DNA of 64,000 nucleotides from Cecembia rubra (GCF_003014575.1 NZ_PYGF01000009.1:1-64000), one strand, 5' to 3'; counted from the first letter of the stretch, positions 33,958-46,810 are shown. Notes: a model not told the origin generated them from the sequence alone. Numbers and translations are program-made.

Positions 33958-35799
33958 TCAATTCACTCTCAACGAAAACCCCGCCTTCACCCATCTTCCC
34001 GGCATCTGTACAAATCCGGCTTCTACATAATCTGAATTAGTAATATTGGAGACCTCAGCGAAGAATCCCAGTTTTTTAAGCCTATTGTAGTCCAGGCGGG
34101 CATCCAGTAAGAAATAGGGATCCAATGCGATTCGCTCTATGTACCTTCCTTTTACAGTAAGTTCTATCTTTTGAATAAAATCTGCCTGCAAGCCCGCAAT
34201 TACCTGATGACGCAAGGAATTCAAAGCTAATCTTGATTCTACCCCTTCAGCCTGGACCAGATCAGCATTGATGTAGTTATAGCTTAAACTAACTTCACTT
34301 AATTTTGCCTGCTTGCCTCCCAGATTCGGAGCATACTGAATGGCAGTTTCTATACCCCTAAAAGTTACTTCACTGATGTTTCTGGGGGTCCATCGGTTAG
34401 GGTTTGGCTGAACAGTACTGGGATCCCTTGTATAGTCTATCAGGTTTTCCGTAAACCTGTAAAAGTATACAATCTCTGCATTTATCCTGCTTTTATTCAA
34501 CTTCCATCCAAATTCATAGTTCCATGCTTCTTCCGGCAAAAGATCCGGGTTGCTGAAATTGCTGGGATCTTGGTAATACAGTTCAGTAAAAGAAGGAATT
34601 CTAAAACTGGAACCAAAATTGGTGTAGAATCTAGAAAATTTATCCACTTGAAAACCTAATTCTGCCCCGGGAAAATGTCTCCAGCCAAATTCATTGTAGT
34701 AGTTGGAATAAAGGCCTGCCCTTGCATCAAATTTCTCCAGAAATTCAATTCTGTGTTCAGCAAAGATGCCAATGAAACTTCTGTTTCTTTCTCCTAGATT
34801 GCTGCTGTTGATCCGTTCTTCCCGGGTCTCAATACCAAGTCCTGTGGTTCCCCATTGATGGGTGTAGGCACCATTGATCTCTAGGGCCAGCACATCGGAA
34901 GTATGGTTGTTGGTGAAAAACTCCGGTTCATTTCTTCTCAACCTGAATTCATCTACATTTCGTCTCCAATAGCCACGGCTTTGCACAAATAGCCCTTTGT
35001 TTCTGTAGGAATGGCTAAGTGCGCCGAGATAGGTCTGGATACTTTCCCATTGGTCAGGAAACGCATTGGTATAAAATCCATTGGCTCCAAAAGTCCTATC
35101 TGTGTAGCCTAACATGCTGTTGAATTCGTGTTTGTCATTCAATTCATACCCTGATTCATAAAATACATTATTGACCTTAAAATCTGAATTATACCAATGG
35201 CCATCTGATGCATCATGGGATACAGAAAATGTCTGCTTGTATTTTCCAATGGGGAGAGAACTGATAATATGCCCTCCCCGCATTCCAAAATCACCTCCAA
35301 ATCCCTGAATATTCAAACTTTTGGTTTCGGGAAGCTCTGTTACTATATTGATGGCACCTGCATAGGCATTCTGTCCAAAAATCCTGGATCCCGGGCCTTT
35401 CAATACCTCAATCCTTTGTATGGACTGGAAAGGTACGGGAATATTCATCATATGATGGCCGGTTTGAGGGTCAGTCAACTTGATGCCATTAAGTAGCATC
35501 AATGTCTGTTCAAAGCTGCCTCCTCTAATCCCAATATTGGCCTGAACTCCACTTACCCCTCTTTGTCTTACATCCACTCCGGGGGTAAAAGAAAGCAGTT
35601 CCTGTACACTTCTGGCAGGAGTAGTTTCAATTGCTTTCCTTTGGATGACAGAAATGTTTCTGGAAACTTTGTTGAAAGGGATTTCTAATCTGTTTTCAGA
35701 AATAGTGAATTCCCTCAGCTCTACTGTTGAACTGTCCTGCTCAACAGGCGCATGGTTTAGATTTAAGGTTAAAAAAGCAGCAAGTACACTTAATTTCAT
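33958..35799 (-). CDS. TonB-dependent outer membrane receptor (BtuB/colicin-receptor type)
   Basis: A 613-residue receptor with a short signal peptide, a plug domain (about 40-150: VQELLSFTPGVDVRQRG, ANIGIRGGSFEQTLMLLNGIKL, IQRIEVLKGPGSRIFG) and a 22-strand-type barrel to the C-terminus. It lacks the N-terminal carboxypeptidase-like domain of SusC proteins and has no SusD partner, so import of a cofactor, siderophore or metal is more likely than glycans. No cobalamin riboswitch is seen upstream, so a B12 role is not supported. Confidence 0.92.
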   Translation of the reverse strand: MKLSVLAAFLTLNLNHAPVEQDSSTVELREFTISENRLEIPFNKVSRNISVIQRKAIETTPARSVQELLSFTPGVDVRQRGVSGVQANIGIRGGSFEQTLMLLNGIKLTDPQTGHHMMNIPVPFQSIQRIEVLKGPGSRIFGQNAYAGAINIVTELPETKSLNIQGFGGDFGMRGGHIISSLPIGKYKQTFSVSHDASDGHWYNSDFKVNNVFYESGYELNDKHEFNSMLGYTDRTFGANGFYTNAFPDQWESIQTYLGALSHSYRNKGLFVQSRGYWRRNVDEFRLRRNEPEFFTNNHTSDVLALEINGAYTHQWGTTGLGIETREERINSSNLGERNRSFIGIFAEHRIEFLEKFDARAGLYSNYYNEFGWRHFPGAELGFQVDKFSRFYTNFGSSFRIPSFTELYYQDPSNFSNPDLLPEEAWNYEFGWKLNKSRINAEIVYFYRFTENLIDYTRDPSTVQPNPNRWTPRNISEVTFRGIETAIQYAPNLGGKQAKLSEVSLSYNYINADLVQAEGVESRLALNSLRHQVIAGLQADFIQKIELTVKGRYIERIALDPYFLLDARLDYNRLKKLGFFAEVSNITNSDYVEAGFVQMPGRWVKAGFSLRVN

Positions 35800-35968
35800 T
35801 CAGTTGATGGTTTATTTATAGGGCCGAAAGTTAAGCATGATTATTATCAAATAACAAAAATTGGCATTTTCATACACTTTGGTCAAAAACGGTAAAGATT
35901 CTTTTCTGTTGGTTTTTTCTTCAAAGTCCAATCAGTAATTTTAGCAGGTTGAACAAAATAAAAAACTT

Positions 35969-37933
35969 ATGTATAGAATGAAGCAAATTAAATTTTTTTT
36001 CCTGTTGATGTTATGGGGGATTTCAACGACGGTTTTTGCGCAGATGATGGTATCAGACCACAAAGATGCTGCTTTCACTGAATTTGGATATAGGCAAGGC
36101 TCCCCAATGAGAACTGCTTCGGGTAAACCAGGTCCTGCCTATTGGCAAAATGGTGCAGATTATCAGTTGGAAGTAACATTGGACGAAAAAGAGCATATTT
36201 TAAAAGGAAAGGTTCACATTACATATAAAAATAACAGTCCGGAAAACCTTGATTTTGTCTGGTTGCTGTTAGAGCAAAACAGATTTACACCAGAATCCCG
36301 AGGAACTTTGACAACCCCTGTTCAGGGAAATAGATACAGTGGTGATATTGATGGAGGATATAAAATCAGCAATGTAAAAGCTCAGGTGGCAGGAAAAAAT
36401 AAGCCAGTGACATCTGATTATTTTATAAGTGATACAAGAATGCAAGTCACTTTTTCTGAGCCAATACCAGCCAACGGAGGTCAGGCCACTGTTTCCATGG
36501 ACTTTGAATTTAAAGTACCAGAAAAGGGCATGGACCGAATGGGACGTCAGCAGGTAGAACATGGAGTAATTTATTCCATAGCCCAATGGTATCCCAAGGT
36601 GGCAGTATTTGATGATGTGACAGGGTGGAATATAGATCCATATTTAGGTGCCGGAGAGTTTTTCCTTGGATATGGTGACTTTGATTATAAAGTCACTGTT
36701 CCTTTTGACCATATTGTAGTGGCTTCAGGAGAATTGGTAAATCCTGCACAGGTTTTGACCCGGGAACAACAAAGAAGAATGAAGGCAGCATCAGAAAGTG
36801 ATGAACGTGTTTATATCGTTACTCCTGATGAAATTACAGACTACTCAAACACCAGGCCTAAACAAGAGGGAATGCTTACCTGGCATTTTAAAATGAAAAA
36901 TTCCAGAGATGTTGCCTTTGCTTCTTCGAAAGCTTTTATCTGGGATGCTGCCAGGATCAATCTCCCAAGTGGTAAGAAAGCATTGGCGCAATCCGTTTAT
37001 CCTAAGGAAAGTGATGGTCAGGAAGCTTGGGGCAGGTCTACAGAATATAGCAAGGCCTCTGTAGAGCATTATTCTGAAATGTGGTACGAGTATCCCTACC
37101 CAGTTGCAGTAAATGTGGCTTCTAATGTGGGAGGAATGGAATACCCTGGCCTGAATTTCTGTAGTTTCCGATCTAAAGGAGAGGGTCTTTGGGGTGTGAC
37201 AGACCATGAATTCGGACACAATTGGTTTCCTATGATAGTAGGTACCAATGAAAGGAGACATGCCTGGATGGATGAAGGATTCAATACTTTTATTAACTAT
37301 TATTCTTACCTAGCCTTTAATAATGGAGAATATACCAATAACCTGATCCAGACCAGACGATATACAGGTTGGCTGACCAATAAAGACAGAGAACCTATTG
37401 CTACTCATCCAGATAGGACTCAATCCAATAATTTGGGAATGGTAGCTTACTATAAGCCTGCTTTGGGGATGATCATGCTCAGAGAATATATATTGGGCCC
37501 CGAAATATTTGATAAGGCATTTAAGTCTTATATCAAAACTTGGGCATATAAGCATCCTCAACCCACAGATTTTTTCAACCATATGGAAAATGTGTCGGGG
37601 GAAAATCTTGATTGGTTTTGGAAGGGCTGGTTCTACAGTAATGCCAATATTGATCTGGCCATTAATGGCGTCTATCCTTATGGTGCCAATTATGTTGTCA
37701 GTCTTGCCAATTTAGGCGAAATGCCTATGCCGGTTTTATTGGAAATTACCTATGAGGACGGTGAAAAGGAGAGGAAAAAGCTTCCGGTTGAAATTTGGTT
37801 CAAAGGGAATCAGTGGAATCACCTACTAAGGGTTAATAAAAAAGTAGTTGCCGTTGAAATTGATCCTGATAAAGTAATTACAGATATCAATTCCGGCAAT
37901 GACAAATGGCCTTCATCACTTTACCAAGATTAA
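35969..37933 (+). CDS. Exported M1-family zinc metallopeptidase
   Basis: A 654-residue gluzincin with a signal peptide (cleavage near TVFAQ). An M1-like N-terminal beta domain leads to the exopeptidase-type motif NVGGMEYPG, the zinc site HEFGHNWFP (HExxH) and the third ligand Glu in MDEGFNTFIN. A helical segment and a small C-terminal beta domain follow. Probably a periplasmic or surface aminopeptidase. ATG at 35978 (MKQIKFF) is an equally plausible start. Single gene. Confidence 0.93.
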   Translation: MYRMKQIKFFFLLMLWGISTTVFAQMMVSDHKDAAFTEFGYRQGSPMRTASGKPGPAYWQNGADYQLEVTLDEKEHILKGKVHITYKNNSPENLDFVWLLLEQNRFTPESRGTLTTPVQGNRYSGDIDGGYKISNVKAQVAGKNKPVTSDYFISDTRMQVTFSEPIPANGGQATVSMDFEFKVPEKGMDRMGRQQVEHGVIYSIAQWYPKVAVFDDVTGWNIDPYLGAGEFFLGYGDFDYKVTVPFDHIVVASGELVNPAQVLTREQQRRMKAASESDERVYIVTPDEITDYSNTRPKQEGMLTWHFKMKNSRDVAFASSKAFIWDAARINLPSGKKALAQSVYPKESDGQEAWGRSTEYSKASVEHYSEMWYEYPYPVAVNVASNVGGMEYPGLNFCSFRSKGEGLWGVTDHEFGHNWFPMIVGTNERRHAWMDEGFNTFINYYSYLAFNNGEYTNNLIQTRRYTGWLTNKDREPIATHPDRTQSNNLGMVAYYKPALGMIMLREYILGPEIFDKAFKSYIKTWAYKHPQPTDFFNHMENVSGENLDWFWKGWFYSNANIDLAINGVYPYGANYVVSLANLGEMPMPVLLEITYEDGEKERKKLPVEIWFKGNQWNHLLRVNKKVVAVEIDPDKVITDINSGNDKWPSSLYQD

Positions 37934-37949
37934 ATTTTTAAGCATTCTT

Positions 37950-37995
37950 AAAAAAACACAAAGTACTCTTCTTTTTGAGTACTTTGTGTTTTCTA
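37950..37995. terminator. Bidirectional terminator
   Basis: 15-bp stem AAACACAAAGTACTC / GAGTACTTTGTGTTT between convergent genes, with A and T runs at the ends. Confidence 0.85.
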
Positions 37996-38010
37996 CTTTG
38001 GGCCAAAAAA

Positions 38011-38457
38011 TTAATATTCATCATTGATTTCAATCCAATAACCGTCAGGATCTTTGATATAAATTTGCTTGATTCCATCAGGACGCAAATTCACTTTTCC
38101 CTTGTTTCCCGGCCAATCTCCGAATTCAATACCTAAGTTATTTAGTTTGGCTATAAATTGGTCCATATCCGGAACGCTAAAGCAAATATGGTTATTCTTA
38201 TTGATAGTAATCGGTTCCCAAGGAGCTTGGATGATATGTAGTGATAAATTATTGCCTATATCAAACCAAGCATGAAGCCCATCCTTAAAGGGCTCATCCA
38301 GTTCGGTAAATTGAAAGACTTTCGAGTAAAAATCCGCACTTCTTTTAAGTTCTTTTACATAAACTGCTATGTGTGTGATTTTTGCCTGGGCTGTGACTGT
38401 ATGACTCATGATTGATAAACAGATAATTCCGCCTAAAATAACAAACGATTTTTTCAT
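38011..38457 (-). CDS. Exported VOC (glyoxalase-like) protein
   Basis: A 148-residue vicinal-oxygen-chelate domain protein: ITHIAVYVKELKRSADFYSKV, NHICFSVPDMDQFIAKL and KQIYIKDPDGYWIEI with the usual metal-ligand His and Glu positions. Unusually it begins with a clear signal peptide (cleavage near VTAQA), so it acts outside the cytoplasm. The reaction is unknown. Confidence 0.87.
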   Translation of the reverse strand: MKKSFVILGGIICLSIMSHTVTAQAKITHIAVYVKELKRSADFYSKVFQFTELDEPFKDGLHAWFDIGNNLSLHIIQAPWEPITINKNNHICFSVPDMDQFIAKLNNLGIEFGDWPGNKGKVNLRPDGIKQIYIKDPDGYWIEINDEY

Positions 38458-38551
38458 AGGTCAATGAGGGTTTTGTACTTGAAGTTAGCAAAAAATTAAT
38501 AAAAAGGGTTTGGATTGACCTTCTTTATCAGGATAACAATATGATGTAATT

Positions 38552-38590
38552 AACCAAAAAGGGAACCGTATTGAGGTTCCCTTTTGGTTT
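38552..38590 (-). terminator. Terminator-like hairpin after the S41 protease
   Basis: AACCAAAAAGGGAACC / GGTTCCCTTTTGGTTT stem with a 7-base loop, 22 bases after the stop. Confidence 0.7.
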
Positions 38591-38611
38591 TATTCAATGA
38601 CCAATAACAGT

Positions 38612-40252
38612 TTATTCTTTGCCGGATTTTGGCGCAAAAGCCAGTTTTTCAGCTTCTCCAAAAAGGTTTAAAGCTTGTAGGTAGATTTCATTGATGTCGT
38701 TGATGACCTTGTAGAAAGCATTGTCATCAAAGACATTTCTTCCCATATGAGCCTTAAGCAGGATTTTCAGATAATCTTTGGACTTCCTAAAGTCTTTCTC
38801 ATCGAACTTCACCTTATTCTTCTCCCCAACTTTGATAAGAGCCTGAAGCATATCATCTGTAATCTTAAAGTTTTTGTAGTAGGTATCGAAGCTCATTCCC
38901 TCAAATTGCTTTTTGTTTTTATCCAGGTAATCCAATATAAATTCTCTGGCAGAGTCTGAATTGAAGAGCCTGTTTACATAAGCACTGCTCATAGTAGTGT
39001 CTAATGATACAAAGAAGTCTGGCATGATGCCACCGCCTCCATATACAGCTCTACCTGAAAGGGTTTCATACCTTAAACTATCATTGAATTTGATGCTGTC
39101 CGCACTAAAGAATTCCCCGTGTTCAAATCTATAAGTCCAGTCAGAAGAGTAATCCTGATCATCACCATAAGGTTTTTGGATAGATCTTCCTGAAGGAGTA
39201 TAATACCTTGCTATTGTCAGCCTCAATTCAGCACCATCTGAAAGATCAATAGGCATTTGGACCAATCCTTTTCCAAAAGACCGTCTTCCCACAATTAGCC
39301 CGCGGTCATTGTCTTGAATCGCACCAGCCACAATTTCTGAGGCAGATGCACTTCCTTCATTGATCAGTACAATTACAGAACCGTCTTCAAAAAGTCCTGG
39401 TTTTATGGCATAGGCCTTTTGATTATAGCGGTTTACCTTACCCTTTTGGGAAACAATTAGGGCGTTTTCGGATAAAATTTCATCAGCGATGTTAATAGCT
39501 GCGCCCATATAGCCTCCTGGATTGCCCTGCAAGTCAAGTATTAGCTTTTTCATGCCCTGGTCTTTCAGTTCTCTTATGGCTTTCTTGAACTCCTCATGGG
39601 TAGTCGCTGCAAATCTGGTTACTTTCACATAGCCGATTTCCTGGTTGACCATGTAAGAAGCATTGATGGAATATTGTGGAATCTTGTCCCTAGTGATTTC
39701 AAAAGGCAACAATTCTTTCTGGTTTTTCCTTTTGATTTCTACATTCACTTTTGATCCCCTTGGTCCCCTCAATAAATCAAAAACATCACGATTGGTTATA
39801 CCTGTTCCTGCAACAGTTTTCCCATCTACTTTGATAATCTGATCTCCGGATTGGATACCAAGTTTTTCGGAAGGCCCCCCAGTGAGGGGAGCAACTACAT
39901 AGATCGTATCCCTGATAATTCCAAATTCTACTCCTATTCCATCAAATTCACCATCTAATTGGGATTTGGCAAGAGTAGCATCTTTGGCTGGAATATACGA
40001 AGAGTGCGGGTCAAGCTTTTCAAGCATTCTCTGAATGCCGTACTCAACCAATTCATTGGTGTTCACACTGTCTACATAATCCCTATTGATGTATGTAATG
40101 ATTTCCTGAAGCTTGTAAATGGCTGCCTTCAGGTCATTTCTGTCAGTTTTTGGTTCAGCAAAAGTGGCTCCTATCCAGATACCTGCCGAAATGGCCAAAG
40201 CAAGTAGTAAGGGTAGTCTGATTTGCTGTTTGGTGTTTTTGATTTCGCTCAC
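38612..40252 (-). CDS. C-terminal processing peptidase, S41 family
   Basis: A 546-residue periplasmic protease. An N-terminal signal anchor (about 13-31), a helical region, a PDZ domain (about 90-180: DGIGVEFGI, GIQSGDQIIKVDG) and the S41 catalytic domain with the Ser in EGSASASEIVAG and the Lys in SFGKGLVQ. It cleaves C-terminal segments of exported proteins (Prc/CtpA). The start codon is GTG: a stop (TAG) lies 7 bases upstream in frame, and no ATG occurs before the anchor. Confidence 0.94.
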   Translation of the reverse strand: MSEIKNTKQQIRLPLLLALAISAGIWIGATFAEPKTDRNDLKAAIYKLQEIITYINRDYVDSVNTNELVEYGIQRMLEKLDPHSSYIPAKDATLAKSQLDGEFDGIGVEFGIIRDTIYVVAPLTGGPSEKLGIQSGDQIIKVDGKTVAGTGITNRDVFDLLRGPRGSKVNVEIKRKNQKELLPFEITRDKIPQYSINASYMVNQEIGYVKVTRFAATTHEEFKKAIRELKDQGMKKLILDLQGNPGGYMGAAINIADEILSENALIVSQKGKVNRYNQKAYAIKPGLFEDGSVIVLINEGSASASEIVAGAIQDNDRGLIVGRRSFGKGLVQMPIDLSDGAELRLTIARYYTPSGRSIQKPYGDDQDYSSDWTYRFEHGEFFSADSIKFNDSLRYETLSGRAVYGGGGIMPDFFVSLDTTMSSAYVNRLFNSDSAREFILDYLDKNKKQFEGMSFDTYYKNFKITDDMLQALIKVGEKNKVKFDEKDFRKSKDYLKILLKAHMGRNVFDDNAFYKVINDINEIYLQALNLFGEAEKLAFAPKSGKE

Positions 40253-40323
40253 TTGATCCTACGATTTAATTGTTTGCTCCGTGAAATTACATCACAATAT
40301 ACCATAAAACAGTATATTCGATC

Positions 40324-40345
40324 ATTTCGTTTTTATAAACGAAAT
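40324..40345. promoter_or_regulatory. Perfect palindrome between divergent genes
   Basis: ATTTCGTTT-TTAT-AAACGAAAT, 9-base arms, in the 153-base gap between the S41 protease and hemerythrin-like genes. It could be an operator for either gene. No second copy was noticed in the window. Confidence 0.45.
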
Positions 40346-40392
40346 AAAATCGATTTTGGTAGGCCTTTTAACTTTATTTATGTAAAATGAGT

Positions 40393-40400
40393 TAATTTTG
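40393..40400 (+). promoter_or_regulatory. -7 box placing transcription start at the ATG
   Basis: TAATTTTG, an exact TAnnTTTG, ends 5 bases before the ATG of the hemerythrin-like gene. Transcription would start at or within a base or two of the ATG, so this mRNA may be leaderless. Confidence 0.4.
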
Positions 40401-40405
40401 CCCTT

Positions 40406-41167
40406 ATGAACAGTTTCAGAAATATAGAAAAAAATCCGATCAAAGACATTGTTTCTGAAAATTATGTCTTCGCAGCGGTACTTCATTATTTCGGAATCAG
40501 TTTTTTTCAGTATGAACAAAACTCCCTACAGGAGGTTTGTGACAAATATAAAATCAAACCACAGCAATTGACCAATGAGCTTGAAGCTTGGGCCCAAAGG
40601 AAAGAGCCTGAGAAGGAAGAGCTATTCCTTCATCCAATAGAAGTTTTGGTGGCTTATTTAAAAAGGAAGCATTATTTTTTTGTAAGGCAAGAACTGCCTT
40701 TCTTGTCAAATATGGTGTCGGGAATTCAAGTTGACCAGCCTTCCTATAATGCAGTCCTTTCAGACTTGAGGATCATGTTTCCTTTATTTGTAGAGGATTT
40801 TATACATCATATCCATGAAGAGGAGAACAGATTGTTTCAAAGAATCAAACTGTTGCAGGAATTAGAAAATGATGAATTTCCACTTGAGGAATCCTTGAAA
40901 ATATTGGAGAAAAGCCCTGTATCGGCACTCTCAGAGGCCCATGAAGTTCATGATGATGAAATGGAGGGAATCAGAAAGCTAACCAAAGATTACTATTTGC
41001 CCCAAGATGCGCCTGTCAGTATGAAAGTGCTGTATCATGAACTCCAGAACTTTGAAAAAGAGTTAATCATCCATGCCCAAATAGAAGATGAACTTTTATT
41101 TCCAAAAGCTGTCCAACTGGAAAAAGAAGTATTGAGGAAAATCAAAAAGAAAATCAGGAACAATTGA
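40406..41167 (+). CDS. Hemerythrin/RIC-like di-iron protein lacking the Cys pair
   Basis: A 253-residue protein built like iron-sulfur-cluster repair proteins (YtfE/ScdA/RIC): an N-terminal ScdA_N-like segment (about 18-50) and a four-helix HHE domain with ligands in YLKRKHYFF, HHIHEEENRLF, EVHDDEMEGI and IHAQIEDELLFP. In RIC proteins the N-terminal motif is FCCGG; here it reads ISFFQYEQNS, so the redox Cys pair is lost, with only Cys45 remaining. Hence di-iron chemistry without Cys-dependent cluster delivery is predicted. Its stop overlaps the ruvX ATG by one base (TGATG). Confidence 0.82.
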   Translation: MNSFRNIEKNPIKDIVSENYVFAAVLHYFGISFFQYEQNSLQEVCDKYKIKPQQLTNELEAWAQRKEPEKEELFLHPIEVLVAYLKRKHYFFVRQELPFLSNMVSGIQVDQPSYNAVLSDLRIMFPLFVEDFIHHIHEEENRLFQRIKLLQELENDEFPLEESLKILEKSPVSALSEAHEVHDDEMEGIRKLTKDYYLPQDAPVSMKVLYHELQNFEKELIIHAQIEDELLFPKAVQLEKEVLRKIKKKIRNN

Positions 41168-41580
41168 TGGGAAGAATTTTAGCCATAGATCTGGGAACCA
41201 AAAGGACCGGATTAGCGGTTACAGATCCGATGAAGATTGTAGCCAATCCTCTTGAAACTGTGGAAACTTCAAAATTGATAGAATTTCTTCAAATTTACTT
41301 TGGAAAAGAAGAAGTGGAGACTATCGTATTGGGGTATCCAAAAAACCTTAATGGGAATGCTAATGAGATGACACCCAGGGTTATAAGTTTAAAAGACAGG
41401 CTTTCTAAGCTCTTTCCAGATAAAAAACTTGTCTTGATAGATGAAAGATTTACTTCAAAAATGGCTATGCAGAGCATGATTGCAATGGGAAGTAAAAAAA
41501 AGGACAGAATAGAAAAAACCGGAAATCTGGATAAAGTCAGTGCTGCAATTATCCTACAATCTTACTTAGAACAATTATGA
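41167..41580 (+). CDS. ruvX: Holliday junction resolvase-like RuvX (YqgF)
   Basis: A 138-residue RNase H-fold nuclease: the first acidic residue is in AIDLGTKRTGLAV, Glu in VLGYPKNLNG/LIDERFTS, and the last Asp in NLDKVSAAIILQSYL. In bacteria YqgF acts in 16S rRNA 5' maturation and/or junction resolution. The ATG at 41167 is preferred to an overlapping TTG. It overlaps def by 4 bases, so hemerythrin-like, ruvX and def form one operon. Confidence 0.93.
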   Translation: MGRILAIDLGTKRTGLAVTDPMKIVANPLETVETSKLIEFLQIYFGKEEVETIVLGYPKNLNGNANEMTPRVISLKDRLSKLFPDKKLVLIDERFTSKMAMQSMIAMGSKKKDRIEKTGNLDKVSAAIILQSYLEQL

Positions 41581-42131
41581 TTTATCCCATTGTTGCCTAT
41601 GGCAACCCTATATTAAAGCGTGAGGCAGAAGATATTGCTGAAGGTGATAACCTCGAGGAACTGATTCAGGACATGTTCAATACCATGGACCATGCCAATG
41701 GAGTAGGTTTGGCGGCACCACAGATCAATAAAGGCATCCGGTTATTTGTGATTGACTCCACACTCATGCTGGATGAGACTGATGAAGAGAAAGGGATCAG
41801 AAGAGCATTTATCAATCCGATTATCTTGGATGAGTATGGGGATAATTATGGTTTTGAAGAGGGGTGTTTAAGCATTCCTGATGTGAGGGCCGAAATTATC
41901 AGGCCTGAAAAGCTTACTATTGAATACTTTGACGAAAACTGGAATTTGAAAGAAGAGGAGTTTTCAGGAATGACAGCCAGAGTCATCCAACATGAATATG
42001 ATCATCTTGAAGGAATTCTATTTATAGATTACCTAAAAGGCCTGAAAAAACGAATGGTACAAAGTAAACTTATAGAAGTTAGCAAAGGAAAAGTACCAAC
42101 AGATTACAGGATGATTTATCCTATGAGATAA
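41577..42131 (+). CDS. def: Peptide deformylase
   Basis: A 184-residue metalloenzyme that removes the N-formyl group from nascent proteins. The three family motifs are intact: GVGLAAPQI, EGCLSIP (Cys ligand) and QHEYDHLEG (two His ligands and catalytic Glu). Overlaps ruvX by 4 bases and is followed by a terminator. Confidence 0.97.
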   Translation: MIYPIVAYGNPILKREAEDIAEGDNLEELIQDMFNTMDHANGVGLAAPQINKGIRLFVIDSTLMLDETDEEKGIRRAFINPIILDEYGDNYGFEEGCLSIPDVRAEIIRPEKLTIEYFDENWNLKEEEFSGMTARVIQHEYDHLEGILFIDYLKGLKKRMVQSKLIEVSKGKVPTDYRMIYPMR

Positions 42132-42137
42132 AAACTT

Positions 42138-42166
42138 GACCAACAAGCTGTCTTGTTGGTTTTTTC
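42138..42166 (+). terminator. Terminator after def
   Basis: CCAACAAG / CTTGTTGG stem with a 4-base loop and six T, directly before the nitrilase gene. Confidence 0.8.
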
Positions 42167-42176
42167 TTGTTCCATT

Positions 42177-42983
42177 ATGACAGATATGCTTTTTCCTGAT
42201 TTGGTAATTGCACTTGTGCAAACAGATTTGTATTGGAAAGATAGGACTGCCAACCTGGCGATGCTTGAAGAAAAAATCATGAATTTACCACATATGGTAG
42301 ATCTGATTATACTTCCTGAGATGTTTACAACAGGGTTTACAATGGATGCGGCGGAAGTGGCTGAACCCATGAATTTTATCACAACCAAGTGGATGTGCCA
42401 GATGGCCGCGCAAACCCAGTCCGTAATTACCGGCAGCCTGGTCATTAAGGAAGGGAATTCTTTCTTCAATAGGTTGTTGTGGGTGAGACCAGATGGCAGA
42501 GTAAGCAAATATGACAAAAGGCACCTCTTTAGAATGGCCGATGAAGATGCCCATTATACCATGGGACTTCAAAGAGAAGTGCTAAGCTTAAAAGGCTGGA
42601 AAATATTGCCTCAAATTTGTTATGATTTACGGTTTCCGGTTTGGAGCAGAAATCAAGTGGTAAACAAAGATTTGGAATACGATCTGGTTTTCTACGTCGC
42701 AAGTTGGCCCAGTCCAAGAATCAATGCTTGGGATATTTTACTCCAGGCGAGGGCAGTTGAGAATTTGAGTTACTCCATCGGTGTCAATAGGGTAGGGAAA
42801 GATGGAAATGCTGTACCTTACTCAGGTCATTCTGCTGCTTATAATTTTAAAGGAGAAAAAATGGTTTTTTCAGAAAATAAAGAGGAAATACTTTTCGTGA
42901 ACTTAGACCATAAAGCGCTAAAAGATTACAGGGATAAATTCCCTGCTTGGCTGGATGCTGATGGCTTCCAATTAAAAGTTTGA
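42177..42983 (+). CDS. Nitrilase-superfamily amidohydrolase (omega-amidase YafV-like)
   Basis: About 268 residues. The Glu-Lys-Cys triad is visible in LPEMFTTGF, KYDKRHLF and QICYDLRFPVW, and RAVENLSYSIGVNRVG is typical of the YafV/omega-amidase branch, which hydrolyses alpha-ketoglutaramate or ketosuccinamate. The ATG at 42177 was chosen; the TTG at 42153 lies inside the def terminator. Cytoplasmic. Confidence 0.9.
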   Translation: MTDMLFPDLVIALVQTDLYWKDRTANLAMLEEKIMNLPHMVDLIILPEMFTTGFTMDAAEVAEPMNFITTKWMCQMAAQTQSVITGSLVIKEGNSFFNRLLWVRPDGRVSKYDKRHLFRMADEDAHYTMGLQREVLSLKGWKILPQICYDLRFPVWSRNQVVNKDLEYDLVFYVASWPSPRINAWDILLQARAVENLSYSIGVNRVGKDGNAVPYSGHSAAYNFKGEKMVFSENKEEILFVNLDHKALKDYRDKFPAWLDADGFQLKV

Positions 42984-43120
42984 ATAAATTCACCCGGAAA
43001 ATAAAGCAGAAAGCCCATTAATGCCCTTAATGTAATCAGACTTTGAAACTCGTATAATTTCTTTAATTTAGCCCGCAATTTTGAAATAGCTCAACCCTCA
43101 TGAATCAGAAAAATACCTGA

Positions 43121-45418
<2,298 letters not shown>

Positions 45419-45420
45419 CA

Positions 45421-45447
45421 AAAAAAGCGGCTTATGCCGCTTTTTTT
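45421..45447 (+). terminator. Terminator of icd
   Basis: AAAGCGGC / GCCGCTTT stem, 4-base loop and seven T, 2 bases after the stop codon. Confidence 0.87.
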
Positions 45448-45651
45448 GTGAAAAATATTATTTGTCTGAAAATCAATGTGTTGATTTTTAATCGGGAATT
45501 TCGCAATCGATTGTATTTTATGTTTGAATTAATAGCTTCATTTTCAATCTTTTAAATATTTTGGTGGGCGGAATTTATTTGGTAATTTTAACACATTATT
45601 GAGAAGCTTACCGTTGAAAAATATGTTTTGTCAGTACGGTTTTCTTTTTAA

Positions 45652-46692
<1,041 letters not shown>

Positions 46693-46708
46693 TGTAAGCC
46701 CAAACAAT

Positions 46709-46738
46709 AAAAAGGAGGACCAAAAGTCCTCCTTTTTA
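46709..46738 (+). terminator. Terminator of gapA
   Basis: AAAAGGAGGAC / GTCCTCCTTTT stem with a 6-base loop and T-rich tail. Confidence 0.85.
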
Positions 46739-46810
46739 TTTGTCTCTTATATTTTATGTTGGAATACCGAGGGAATTTTTGTACCATAGTATTTCAACAG
46801 TTTGATTAGC

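Noticed and set aside
35800-35968. Cobalamin riboswitch in front of the TonB receptor
   Set aside because: No B12-box or extended structured leader is visible; the gap is short and AT-rich. None is seen before mutA either.
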